Shown here: one piece after another, positions 30,389 through 39,480 of the stretch
How positions within the stretch are numbered: the first letter of the stretch is position 1
Layout: the number at the start of each line of letters is the position of its first letter
NCBI RefSeq assembly: GCF_000002515.2
Contig: NC_006042.1
Location: forward strand, 868,001-932,000
Length of the DNA: 64,000 nucleotides
Direction of reading: 5' to 3'
From: Kluyveromyces lactis
Lineage: Eukaryota > Ascomycota > Saccharomycetes > Saccharomycetales > Saccharomycetaceae
Notes under the pieces: generated by a model
Seen by the model: only the letters and a program-made list of their open reading frames with translations
What the model was told of the DNA's origin: nothing
Database searches by the model: none
Translations under genes and position numbers: made by a program

Positions 30389-31156
30389 TTGGTAATCATG
30401 GAAGTAGTAGCCACGCTTGCACCAATTAGCTGCGATAATGCAGAGCAGGCAAATTTACCACCAATCAAAGACGTTTTGGGCGATATTCCAATTGTTAGTT
30501 CGCAGATAGATAAACTCAGAAAAGAATTAACCAGGAACAAAACGGAACTACAAGCTTCAATTGCTAAAATGAAAGCCTTGATTGAAAATTTTGACTACGA
30601 GTCCATCGTAGCGATACAAAAAGAATGCCAAGTCATTAGAGAGTTCACTAATAAGATTAGAATGAGAATGATTAAACATGATTGCATTGACATCCAAAAT
30701 AATAGTGACATTTACATAAATGAAATTATTCCACCGACATGGTTTGAATTCAAAAGGGAAGGTCCAAAGTATTGCGTTCATTGCGAGTGTGTGGAGACTA
30801 TTGAATGGCGTAACGGTCCGTGGGGTAAAGCGACTTTGTGTAATGCATGTGGTTTGTGGTATCGCAAATTGAAGAAAAAATTTACCGCAGAACAATCAGC
30901 AATAATAATGGAGGAGAAAAGACTCTTTTCCAATAAACATGATAGGAAAGAGTTTTCTAAATTTGATGCAGATGATAAAAGACTAAAGATCATTAAGGAC
31001 TCATTGATTGACCGGATAAACAAATTCATAAAGGAGGTAGAGTTATGCAAGAGTACTGCTGCCAAGCTAAAGCAAATAAAAGCAAAAGAGGATATGGATC
31101 AGAAAGTGACACCTCGGGAAATAAACAAGTACGATTCAATTTCTCGTATATGTTGA
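30389..31156 (+). CDS. GATA-type zinc-finger protein (Gat2-like)
   Basis: The 255-residue protein has one GATA finger at residues 129-154, CX2C-X18-CX2C (C129, C132, C151, C154), with core LCNACGLWYRK. The finger is followed by a basic tail (KLKKKF). A predicted coiled coil (about 37-70) precedes it and a lysine-rich helical segment (about 195-240) follows. The finger most resembles those of Gat2 and related short yeast GATA proteins rather than Gln3 or Gat1. DNA binding to GATA sites in the nucleus is expected; targets are unknown. Two ATGs (30389 and 30398) are possible starts. Its last 58 nt overlap the 3' end of MON1 on the other strand. No gene sits at this place in S. cerevisiae between ROT2 and OM14 as far as I recall. 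Confidence 0.85.
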   Translation: MVIMEVVATLAPISCDNAEQANLPPIKDVLGDIPIVSSQIDKLRKELTRNKTELQASIAKMKALIENFDYESIVAIQKECQVIREFTNKIRMRMIKHDCIDIQNNSDIYINEIIPPTWFEFKREGPKYCVHCECVETIEWRNGPWGKATLCNACGLWYRKLKKKFTAEQSAIIMEEKRLFSNKHDRKEFSKFDADDKRLKIIKDSLIDRINKFIKEVELCKSTAAKLKQIKAKEDMDQKVTPREINKYDSISRIC

Positions 31157-32730
31157 ATGAGCAGTTTAGCTGACTTCAAAATAGATTGATTGGAAAGGTT
31201 TATATCATTCAACAAGATATAGAGCTCAAATTTTTCAGTTGCCCAGTATACACCAGATAACAAACCAGGAGTCGCATCATTTTTCCACTTAAGCATTGCA
31301 ACAGATGACTTATTTAAGTTTGTACCCTTATCATCTTCACAAAGGTTTTTCAAATGATAATAAAATTGTAACATTTCATTAGTCGGTTGGGATGGTGTGT
31401 ATATCTGTACAGTTCGTTTCATCTTATAAATGAAATGATTGATGTACGGGAACTTTTTATGCCAATCCAATAGCTGTAATTCCAAATTATTACAAGTGTT
31501 ATCGTCTATCATTTTGTCCTCGATTCGCCGTACAAATTCATTCAATATGTCAAAAGCATTTTTTTGAGAACTTATCACCATCATGATAGTATTGTTCGGT
31601 AACACTTTGATCAAAGCATATAGGAATCCATTATCGTTGAATTTTTGGAAACATATTGGAAACCACAAAACTTTGTCTAATAAAAGATCAGTAAGCTGAG
31701 CACGCACTACCTCAAATAATATTTGCAAGTCCATAGTATGTAAAGTGTGGTTTGATGGTCGAAGAATTGATATCAATCTCATATCTAACGACGTAACCAA
31801 AGTGTAAAGAATCTGTCCGTTATGGTTCGATATATTAAAGTCCAAGTAGGTCGTCGACAAGATAGAATTTATTGCATTTCTCTTTTTAGGAGACATCGGC
31901 AGACATTCTAGACTATTAGCAAACCAAGTTAGTTTCGGCTGCGTCGCGAGGGATTCACAAAGTGATTTCAATAATTGCTGATCCAAATCCGTTAGATAAT
32001 GTTGTAAGTCAAAGTTGGATCTTTTCAACATCAACTTGTTCAAATTCCTTTGAGATACCGACGATATGATATATGAATAAACAAGATCCAATTGTTGCTG
32101 CAACTGAGCTGTGGATTCATAATTATTATTGCACTGGACCATTAACTTGATATGATTTTTATCTAAGAAAACAAATCTTGTCATTATCCCGTCCTTACCA
32201 TACATAGTAAACTGTCTCATTGCTGTATTGTCATTAATATTAAAATAATTCATCACGGTATGGATAATACCAGTAAGACCCATAGCATGATTCTCATTTT
32301 CCCACTGCGAGAAGACTAATTTACCAGCTGAAGTAAACACGAAAAAATGTTTATCCTTGCCACCCCGTTCGTCGATAAATTTGGTAGTATTCGCAGACTT
32401 ATTGGAAGTTTCTTGGTTTAACGTCAAAGGGTATAGAGAATTTAACTCAGAAGTTATCAAAGATTGTAAGTCAATATTCAAATCAGTGTCCGCACTGATA
32501 GAATGATCATAGGTCGCGGCCAGCAAGTTGGGATCATTTTTGGCCTTAATTGATGCTGTGGTTCCTGTATCGATGTCTTGATAAAACAGCCCACCGCGAG
32601 CACTGAGATGGTTTGTCAGGTCAATAGAAGTAGTTGGTTTCGCCGAATTTTTCGTACTAATTTGAAACGACGGAGATCTGCGCATTATGGTAATCAACGT
32701 AGTCGAATGCGATCGGGAGATCGTCCACAA
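31099..32730 (-). CDS. MON1: Mon1, Rab7 guanine-nucleotide exchange factor subunit
   Basis: The 543-residue protein matches Mon1 (S. cerevisiae 644), with a shorter disordered N-terminus. The conserved first longin domain starts near residue 125 (KHFFVFTSAGKLVFSQWENE, then GLTGIIHTVMNYF). The region RFVFLDKNHIKLMVQC and the C-terminal longin-like segments (LLDKVLWFPICF) follow. Mon1 with Ccz1 activates the Rab GTPase Ypt7 on late endosomes, autophagosomes and vacuoles. The annotated start could instead be Met16 (MRRSPSFQ, at 32685). It sits between ROT2 and OM14 as part of the interleaved YGL/YBR order. Its last 18 codons overlap the GATA-factor gene. Confidence 0.92.
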   Translation of the reverse strand: MWTISRSHSTTLITIMRRSPSFQISTKNSAKPTTSIDLTNHLSARGGLFYQDIDTGTTASIKAKNDPNLLAATYDHSISADTDLNIDLQSLITSELNSLYPLTLNQETSNKSANTTKFIDERGGKDKHFFVFTSAGKLVFSQWENENHAMGLTGIIHTVMNYFNINDNTAMRQFTMYGKDGIMTRFVFLDKNHIKLMVQCNNNYESTAQLQQQLDLVYSYIISSVSQRNLNKLMLKRSNFDLQHYLTDLDQQLLKSLCESLATQPKLTWFANSLECLPMSPKKRNAINSILSTTYLDFNISNHNGQILYTLVTSLDMRLISILRPSNHTLHTMDLQILFEVVRAQLTDLLLDKVLWFPICFQKFNDNGFLYALIKVLPNNTIMMVISSQKNAFDILNEFVRRIEDKMIDDNTCNNLELQLLDWHKKFPYINHFIYKMKRTVQIYTPSQPTNEMLQFYYHLKNLCEDDKGTNLNKSSVAMLKWKNDATPGLLSGVYWATEKFELYILLNDINLSNQSILKSAKLLIQHIREIESYLFISRGVTF

Positions 32731-33210
32731 TCAGTTACTTAACTCCTCTGGTCTCCAGATTAACCTTTTATTATTCAAAGGTTTTTTTACATGAGCTTTT
32801 TGTATGACTATTTTTTTTTTTTTTTTTCAAGGTCTGATGATTAAGATAATGAAGAGAAAGGAACCTGCAAGGCAATGACATCCAAGTCCTGGCGTGAACC
32901 AGTTTCCGTTATCAAAGAAGTGAGTTTTACATTTCAAATTAAGAAGGAATATACATAGGATAGAATAAGGAAAAAGATAGTGTTATATATATATATGTAG
33001 AAGAATAATATATATGTGGAGAGAGGTCCTAATTTTATATTCTTTTTTTTACTTCATAAGAACGACACAATTTTAGAAAGCATCGTCTGAGACAAAATCG
33101 TGACTTTTTCTCTTCAACTTAAAGAGAATGAAATAGAGAGATGAGATGACGAGTTAAGAAGAGATTTGGAGAAACAAGTTTTCCACAAAAATAAAAAAAA
33201 AGAATCCATA
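32731..33210. other. Intergenic region OM14 - MON1
   Basis: This 480-bp region contains a T homopolymer of about 16 bases (near 32810-32828) and TA-rich repeats near 32985-33010, probably the MON1 promoter and OM14 terminator. No gene is seen. Confidence 0.4.
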
Positions 33211-33738
33211 TCAGTGTCTCTTATCGAATCTTTTGTAATTGTAGTAACTGACGTAGGCGTCTGCAGCAATGAAGGCACTCAACCCTGAAACAATCAAAGC
33301 GATATCCTTGTCAGACTTCCCCTTCAAGAAACGTCTTTTGTTAGCATATCCGTTTAGCAAAGTTGTAATAGAGGCTGCACCTAGCAAAGTGTTGAAAGCA
33401 ACTACAGGGTTTTGCAATTCATGCAAGACAATAGTGGTAGCCTTCGAAGTATTAGCTGCAACGGTAGAAACAGTAGCTTGAGTAACACCAACTGTCTTGC
33501 TGGCGACAGCGTTGACAATTTCGACTAGCTTATCCCAGTATGGTTTCAAGATTCCTTCGTATTCATCGAGATGTTTTTTAACTTCGTCATGAGCCTTATC
33601 AACGGCATCATGGGCATCATGAGCAGCATGTGAAGCCTTATTCTTAGCGGTCTCCTTGGCTTCCTTGACGTCCTTAGCTGCCTTACGTTTTTCTTGCTGC
33701 TGGTTGTGGTGTTGAGCGTCGTGTTTTTCTGATGACAT
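33211..33738 (-). CDS. OM14: Mitochondrial outer-membrane protein Om14
   Basis: The 175-residue protein (from the ATG at 33738) has a charged, alanine- and histidine-rich N-terminal half with repeated HDA/KDA-type units (for example HAAHDAHDAVDKAHDE). The C-terminal half has about three hydrophobic helices. The conserved core is LHELQNPVVAFNTLLG followed by LLNGYANKRRFLKGK, which matches S. cerevisiae Om14. Om14 is an abundant outer-membrane protein that acts as a receptor for the ribosome-associated NAC complex. This copy is longer than the 134-residue S. cerevisiae protein because of the helical N-terminus, and I see no intron, whereas S. cerevisiae OM14 has one near the start. An in-frame ATG 7 codons upstream is an alternative start. 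It lies between MON1 and RPS2, on the minus strand as in S. cerevisiae (YBR230C). Confidence 0.9.
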   Translation of the reverse strand: MSSEKHDAQHHNQQQEKRKAAKDVKEAKETAKNKASHAAHDAHDAVDKAHDEVKKHLDEYEGILKPYWDKLVEIVNAVASKTVGVTQATVSTVAANTSKATTIVLHELQNPVVAFNTLLGAASITTLLNGYANKRRFLKGKSDKDIALIVSGLSAFIAADAYVSYYNYKRFDKRH

Positions 33739-34670
33739 TTTTATTTTCTGTTGATACACTGATACGTTTGTTGTGAAACTGAATCCCTAAAGAGTTGATA
33801 ATAGAGAGAATATAGAAAATGTTAAAGCCTTAACAAAATTGTAACGATAGTTTACCTTATTTTAATGAGCACTATTTTTTTTCGGCTTTTTCTGTCTCTT
33901 TATATTTTCGGGGTTGAATTTATAGAAAGAAAAAAGGGTAAACTGATTATGGTATTTCTGTCTAAAGGAACTATTAAAAAAAAACACCGGTATGGGCTTT
34001 GATTCTGAACTGATTTGAACCAAACTTTGAACTTTTCGATTTGGACCTGAGGTTACTAAACTAAGACAATCTTGTGGAGAAGACTCAAACAATACCCTAC
34101 TAGTAGTATCGCAGTTATATAATATCGTACTTTTCAGGGATATATCGCTACTTAAATATCCGTGCTCAGAACTGATCTAGAAAACAAAAAAAAAAAAAGA
34201 AAACGGGAGATCACAATCACAATCACAATCCCAATCACGATAAAAGCTAAAAGTCGAACAATGATGAAATGTCACAGTGTGACGAAGTGTAACTATTGGT
34301 GATGTAGTGTGAGTGCTTTTATGTATTATGTATTGTAATACGGATGGAGCGGTTACAGCCGGTTCCCGCTGCGTTAGTTTGGCTTCTCTGTTCCACGTTT
34401 GAACATTTTCTTTCCAAGATGCTGAGAAGGTGTGCGGCATAAACGTCATTTACGCTGGATAGCGATAGAAGTAATCACTTTTCTGTCTCAGAAGATGAAT
34501 TTGCTTCTGTCTAATAGGCCAATTGGAGTGTATTTGCTACTAACATGGCTTGATAATGTTGTTACCGTAAAATAAGGGCTGTTCTTCTGTATACTTTTCT
34601 GTGTCCTATTGACTGAATGTCCTGATTGCGGTGAAAGCAAACTGAGAAAGCAAAATGCATGCCGGACCTG

Positions 34671-34688
34671 GGGTAACCTAGGGTAACC
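34671..34688 (+). repeat. Direct repeat of GGGTAACC
   Basis: GGGTAACC occurs twice, separated by TA, about 55 bp upstream of the Rap1 site. It resembles neither a full Reb1 site (it lacks the leading C) nor a full Tbf1 site. Its place in a ribosomal-protein promoter suggests a general regulatory factor site. Confidence 0.4.
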
Positions 34689-34741
34689 AAATTATATCTC
34701 CTAGTCGGGATATAAATTTTGTGGACTGCTTTTCTCCATTA

Positions 34742-34754
34742 ACACCCGTACATT
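34742..34754 (+). promoter_or_regulatory. Rap1 site in the RPS2 promoter
   Basis: ACACCCGTACATT fits the Rap1 consensus ACACCCRYACAYM at essentially every position. It lies about 400 bp upstream of the RPS2 ATG, the usual distance and orientation for ribosomal-protein genes. T-rich tracts follow it, also typical. Confidence 0.8.
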
Positions 34755-35153
34755 CGGCAATTTCAATTTCCATCTTTTTTTTCAATAATGATCGCCACTT
34801 TCTTTAATAGGAAATATTGACCTTTAAACAAAACTATCTTGACACGTGATTTATAGCCTCTTTATATCCTCTTACCCTGCCAGTACAATCAAAGTTTTTC
34901 AAAGGTTTCTAGCTTCACAACCATGCAAACACGTCGGATATTTTTTTTTCACACATGAGACCTATCTATCTCATCACTAAACAAAGCTGCATCTTACCAA
35001 ACGTTAAGTAATTTAATTTTATAATCTCTATTTGTTTCTCCTTCGAAGCTCCCCACGCATTGTATTTATTGTCGATTGAAAGTTACCTATCCATCAACTT
35101 TCCGTGATCCAATCCCGACAAGTCTTTATTAAGTACAATTCGATAAATCAAAG

Positions 35154-35933
35154 ATGTCTGCTCCACAAGCTCAAGGTCAACAAGCTCCACGTAGAGGTGG
35201 TTTCGGTGGTGCCAACAGAGGTGGCAGAGGTGGTAGAAGAGGTGGTAGAAGAGACCAAGAAGAAAAGGGTTGGGTTCCAGTTACCAAGTTGGGTAGATTG
35301 GTGAAGGCCGGCAAGATCTCTTCCATCGAAGAAATCTTCTTGCACTCTTTGCCAGTCAAGGAATTCCAAATCATTGACCAATTGTTGCCAAACTTGAAGG
35401 ATGAAGTTATGAACATCAAGCCTGTCCAAAAGCAAACCAGAGCTGGTCAAAGAACCAGATTCAAGGCTGTCGTCGTCGTTGGTGACTCCAACGGTCACGT
35501 CGGTTTGGGTATTAAGACCGCTAAGGAAGTTGCTGGTGCCATCAGAGCCGGTATCATCATCGCCAAGTTGTCCGTTATCCCAATCAGAAGAGGTTACTGG
35601 GGTACCAACTTGGGTCAACCTCACTCCTTGGCTACCAAGACCTCTGGTAAGTGTGGTTCCGTTTCCGTTAGATTGATTCCAGCTCCAAGAGGTTCCGGTA
35701 TCGTCGCCTCCCCAGCTGTCAAGAAGTTGATGCAATTGGCTGGTGTTGAAGATGTCTACACCTCTTCTACTGGTTCCACCAGAACTTTGGAAAACACTTT
35801 GAAGGCCGCTTTCGTTGCCATCGGTAACACCTACGGTTTCTTGACTCCAAACTTGTGGGAAGTCCAAGCTTTGACTCCTTCCCCAATGGATGTCTACGCC
35901 GACTACGCCACTGCTTCCAAGAAGAAGTTGTAA
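35154..35933 (+). CDS. RPS2: 40S ribosomal protein uS5 (Rps2)
   Basis: The 259-residue protein is almost identical to S. cerevisiae Rps2 (254) from [20 protein letters not shown] onward. The N-terminal RGG tract (residues 12-33) is a target of arginine methylation. The S5 double-stranded RNA-binding domain ([18 protein letters not shown]) and the C-terminal domain ([18 protein letters not shown]) are intact. uS5 sits at the mRNA entrance of the small subunit and contributes to decoding fidelity. There is no intron, as in S. cerevisiae. Extreme codon bias and the Rap1 site fit a ribosomal-protein gene. It converges with NAB2, matching the YGL123W-YGL122C order. Confidence 0.98.
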   Translation: MSAPQAQGQQAPRRGGFGGANRGGRGGRRGGRRDQEEKGWVPVTKLGRLVKAGKISSIEEIFLHSLPVKEFQIIDQLLPNLKDEVMNIKPVQKQTRAGQRTRFKAVVVVGDSNGHVGLGIKTAKEVAGAIRAGIIIAKLSVIPIRRGYWGTNLGQPHSLATKTSGKCGSVSVRLIPAPRGSGIVASPAVKKLMQLAGVEDVYTSSTGSTRTLENTLKAAFVAIGNTYGFLTPNLWEVQALTPSPMDVYADYATASKKKL

Positions 35934-36511
35934 ATGTCATCTTTAAAATATTATAACTGTGCTGTATAGATATTTTTTTATAGCTGTCAGTATGTTTTCT
36001 CTGAAACAATAATATATTGTTGACATTTTACCAATTGTTCCTCTTCTCTTCACAAGCTACATATCATATATATTCACACTCATTATAATTGACCTTAACC
36101 CTTTAGGATCGATCATAATAAATGATCAATATACGTGACAAACTAACTAAGGGAAACTATATGACTGTCCTATACACTTCGTAGCAAGAAAAACCAGAGA
36201 AAAAGACATATGGTAAAAAAAAGAGATAGTGATAAAATCAAGGTAAAAGGGATTTCTCTTATATGACCATTAGAGTACAGGTCAAGATACGCCAATCATA
36301 TTAATAGGCTTCTGGAATTTAAACACTGCCAGTCTCTTTTTTACAGTAGTCTTTCTTCCGGTTGACCTTTTTTTTTTATTACTTTACAGTATTTTTTTAC
36401 CTTTTAAGACTTTTTTTTTTTTTAATAATTAATAGATATAACACTATAATAATAATTCAAATAAAACAGTTAAGGATATCACCATTAAATAGAGCGGAGT
36501 AGATTGGAATG
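35934..36511. other. Convergent 3' intergenic region RPS2 / NAB2
   Basis: This 578-bp AT-rich region between two stop codons holds long T runs (near 36368-36378 and 36411-36424) and TATATA/TAATAA elements of the kind used for yeast 3'-end formation on both strands. No gene is seen. Confidence 0.5.
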
Positions 36512-38080
36512 TTAACTCATCATCATAGCATCGCCATCTACTTCTTGTCCAGCATGAACTGACTGTACGTTAGATTCTGGTACAGCAAATGGTCTCTCGT
36601 TACTCGAGGAATTTCCACTTCCAATCAGCTGCGGATTGAACCAAATACCGTTGGTGTTTTCTGTATCAGGCTTTTTTGGCTTTTCAGGCAATACCCTTTC
36701 TGGAGGATGCTGGAATAAACATCCGTATGTTCTACATTCAGCCCCGTACCTACAAGGTTCATTGATAGGGTGACCGAAGAGGCAGTCTATTCTTGTACAT
36801 TGCGCACCCTCGCGGCACATGATTGACGACCTTGCGTGTCTCTTTGGACAATTTTTATTGGTACATTTTGGACCAAACTTACATTGTTCCAAAATCTTTT
36901 CTTCCAATGGGACAACCGATCTTGGCGCGAATTTTGGATTAGAAGGTTTAGAAATGACCGGTTTTGGTGCTGGCTTGTGTATGATTGGTTTTATTTCCTT
37001 AATCTTGGATAAGGAACTGTGAGCCTTGTTACAGGTCGGATCAGTGCATTGCAAGTTGTTCTCGCACCAACTGAATTGGGTAACCTTTGCGTCTTCATTT
37101 GCAGGAGTTGGATGACCAAATGGACATTTTTGATTAGAACAAATGATCCCAAATTTACATACAACAATACCACTGATCCTTTGCTGTTGTTTCTTTTCCA
37201 TCTCTTCCCTCTTTATCCTGCGTTCTTCTCTTACACGCTCTAGTTCTTGTATTAATTGTCCATCTTCATTTGGATGTAAATAAGTGCATGTACCTGGTGG
37301 ATTTTTACAGTTTGGATAACTTGGACACGTAACGGTTGGATGTCCACGAGGGCACTTCCTTCCTAGAGAACAGTGAGGGAAATCAGGACAACGGCCTTCT
37401 CTCTTGATGACAACATGGCCAGATGTTTCATTTGCGCCTTCCGATTCATTTATTCCAAGAGCCATCGCCAGTTGGTTAGCACCGTATCTCGAGTTAACTC
37501 CACGTCTATTGGTAACACCAGCACTCTTTGAAATTCCACCTCTAATGGAGCTGAAACCACCACGTCTAGAAGTCCCATTATGGGCCGATGAATCTTTGTT
37601 ACGTTGCGAAGACCTCCCTTCGTTAGCCGTATTATATTTAGATGCAGACACATCTACTACCCCGCTAAATGCAGAAACCGGTGCACTTGGAGCTGGAGCA
37701 GAAACGGGTGGTGACTGTACTGGTACTCCTACAGATGTTTCGGTTCCAGTTGACACAGGTGCAGAAGGTGCACTTGAAGAAGGTTGAGATGAATTACCAC
37801 TCAACTTTGCATAAACGGTGTTCAAGTCATCGCCTGCTTTCAACAGATCTGCAGATGTAAATGCAATGGAGACAACACTCTGGAACTCTTGCGTACTAAT
37901 ACCATCAAACAAACTTGTCAATTCTTGTACGATATCAGGACCGCTGGAACCGTTGGACATTAAAAGTGTAATATACTCAGCGACTTGGTTAACATCTTCG
38001 TTGAAATTAGGAACAACCTTTAATCTCTCGGAGATGACAGTCTTTAAATTGCTGGCAATATATTCAGGTACAGTTGACAT
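36512..38080 (-). CDS. NAB2: Nuclear poly(A)-binding protein Nab2
   Basis: The 522-residue protein (S. cerevisiae 525) has the Nab2 layout. An N-terminal PWI-like helical domain (VVPNFNEDVNQVAEYITLL) is followed by a Pro/Ser/Ala-rich linker and an RGG-type region (RRGGFSSIRGG) bound by the importin Kap104. Seven CCCH zinc fingers follow, for example CKFGIICSNQKCPFGHP and CRYGAECRTYGCLFQHP. Nab2 binds poly(A), limits tail length and assists mRNA export. The start is set at MSTVPEYI because the 13 upstream in-frame codons have no counterpart. The polyglutamine run of S. cerevisiae Nab2 is missing here, replaced by Ser/Ala/Pro-rich sequence. S. cerevisiae Nab2 represses its own level through its 3' region, which is worth checking here. 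Confidence 0.95.
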   Translation of the reverse strand: MSTVPEYIASNLKTVISERLKVVPNFNEDVNQVAEYITLLMSNGSSGPDIVQELTSLFDGISTQEFQSVVSIAFTSADLLKAGDDLNTVYAKLSGNSSQPSSSAPSAPVSTGTETSVGVPVQSPPVSAPAPSAPVSAFSGVVDVSASKYNTANEGRSSQRNKDSSAHNGTSRRGGFSSIRGGISKSAGVTNRRGVNSRYGANQLAMALGINESEGANETSGHVVIKREGRCPDFPHCSLGRKCPRGHPTVTCPSYPNCKNPPGTCTYLHPNEDGQLIQELERVREERRIKREEMEKKQQQRISGIVVCKFGIICSNQKCPFGHPTPANEDAKVTQFSWCENNLQCTDPTCNKAHSSLSKIKEIKPIIHKPAPKPVISKPSNPKFAPRSVVPLEEKILEQCKFGPKCTNKNCPKRHARSSIMCREGAQCTRIDCLFGHPINEPCRYGAECRTYGCLFQHPPERVLPEKPKKPDTENTNGIWFNPQLIGSGNSSSNERPFAVPESNVQSVHAGQEVDGDAMMMS

Positions 38081-38640
38081 GTTGCTACTCTTGGTTTGTG
38101 TCCTCTTTAGTTTGATCAAGCAACAAAACTAGCTTTTATCCTTGTTCAAATAACTGCTAAAGAATCATTCAGATTATTCGTAATTAATTTCGTTTTAAGT
38201 ATATGTAATCTTGTTCTTCCTTTTCTTGTACCAGCCCGAAACAATTTTTTTTTTGGCTCTGTATACGGAATATCGTAGAATATTACGCAGAAGGTTGAGT
38301 GGAGAAAAAGAAATCAGAACGATGTCCTCTGCTATCCGAGCTATCACGTGATTCGTTGTTAACTCCTGTATTATATGTTAGTTGCTATATGATAGTGACA
38401 GTGAATAGACCCTGTTCCAGTTTTAGGTAGAGACCTGGATCAGTGGTTGATGAGCATTAGAAATCTTTCTCATATTTATAAAACTGCTAGTAGCTTTCTC
38501 TAGGGAAGTATTCATTATTTAGAGGAGTTAATTATTGGGTTTCCATGTGGAAATGCAGAATGATTCTATGCTATAATTTATTTATTCGTGATGAGATGCA
38601 ATGCATATAACAAATTCCGTCGAAATTTCTTACTTCATAT
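38081..38640. other. Intergenic region, unrecognised gene to NAB2
   Basis: This 560-bp region is the NAB2 promoter. A CACGTG E-box (38345-38350) and AT-rich tracts are visible. It also contains or borders the synteny break between the RPS2-NAB2 block and the SPT16 block. Confidence 0.4.
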
Positions 38641-39480
38641 CTATTCTTTAGAAAGGTATTCTTTAGAAGTGTCTCGTAGTTTTGTCTTCTTGTCTTTCAT
38701 GTAATTTATTACATTGTTAAATGTTATGGTCGTAATGCTTTTAATAAGTTCCTCGTATTCCTCGTTGATCTTGGTAACTGCTTCCGACTTTTCCTGCAAT
38801 TCTATCTGGAATTGTTCATAAGTGAAAGGTTGCAACGATCGTTGGTATAAATTCGGATGGCGTTCACAAAGGTCGGCAAATAGATGAAGAGACTGCAAAA
38901 GAAGACTTGCTAATGTGAGGTGTAGAGAGTAATCCCCAAGACTTCTCTTATTAGATACCGACAGGTTGTACATTTCCGGATAAATAGTTATCACTTCGTT
39001 AATAATATCGATAGCATACGCTGAAAGGATATTGAGTCTTATGGCTAATCCATCCAAAGTTTCATCCCTAAGTGCTTCCTTTATCTTCTCTACTCCCTCA
39101 GTTAAATCACCTGCAAGAATTTGGTATGCAGAGAGTACAATAGGAAGTATTTGCACTTCTAACTCTTTAGCCCATCTGTTTATATTTCTTCTTGTAGCCA
39201 AAAGATCATCGGATGCCTTGGAAAACAATTCGTCATCATGCTCAAGACGTCTTCTTTCTGAGTCTATTCGCATGAAGGCGAATATAAATTCGCTGCTGAT
39301 TTGCTCCGCAAAAGTAATTTCTCGCGACATAAAATGTGCAAATCCTAAATAAAACTTTCCAAGATCTATTACATCGTTCTTCCCATCATACATCACCAAA
39401 AAAGGATACTTCTTCCTCAATAATTCTGTTAGTTTCTCGCTATCCAGATGGTTAGCAGAACTTAAGTTGTTCCCACTCAT
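38641..39480 (-). CDS. Unrecognised helical protein
   Basis: From the ATG at 39480 (MSGNNLSSANHLDSEK) the frame encodes 279 residues that I cannot assign to a family. Prediction by eye gives an almost wholly alpha-helical protein with charged amphipathic segments. Examples are MRIDSERRRLEHDDELFSKA and a C-terminal helix (QIELQEKSEAVTKINEEYEE). No signal peptide, membrane segment or metal-binding motif is visible. The frame stays open for 90 codons further upstream (to 39750), but that part has no comparable helical or coding character, so I chose the internal start. It lies between NAB2 and SPT16 at a synteny break. It could be a lineage-specific gene or a fast-evolving orthologue of a S. cerevisiae gene I do not recognise. 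Confidence 0.7.
   Translation of the reverse strand: MSGNNLSSANHLDSEKLTELLRKKYPFLVMYDGKNDVIDLGKFYLGFAHFMSREITFAEQISSEFIFAFMRIDSERRRLEHDDELFSKASDDLLATRRNINRWAKELEVQILPIVLSAYQILAGDLTEGVEKIKEALRDETLDGLAIRLNILSAYAIDIINEVITIYPEMYNLSVSNKRSLGDYSLHLTLASLLLQSLHLFADLCERHPNLYQRSLQPFTYEQFQIELQEKSEAVTKINEEYEELIKSITTITFNNVINYMKDKKTKLRDTSKEYLSKE

Larger units (their letters stand above)
33739..35153. other. Divergent promoter region OM14 / RPS2
   Basis: This 1.4-kb region holds a strong Rap1 site (34742-34754), a repeated GGGTAACC motif just upstream of it (about 34671-34688), a CACGTG E-box (34845-34850), and a short ATCACA repeat near 34210-34235. No coding frame is convincing. Confidence 0.5.

Noticed and set aside
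33760-34100. Upstream exon and intron for OM14
   Set aside because: No GTATGT-type donor or TACTAAC branch site is visible in the right order on the minus strand.
35148-35867. Long antisense frame opposite RPS2 (239 codons)
   Set aside because: It is a mirror effect of the extreme codon bias of RPS2; composition is Ser/Gly/Thr-rich without a family match.
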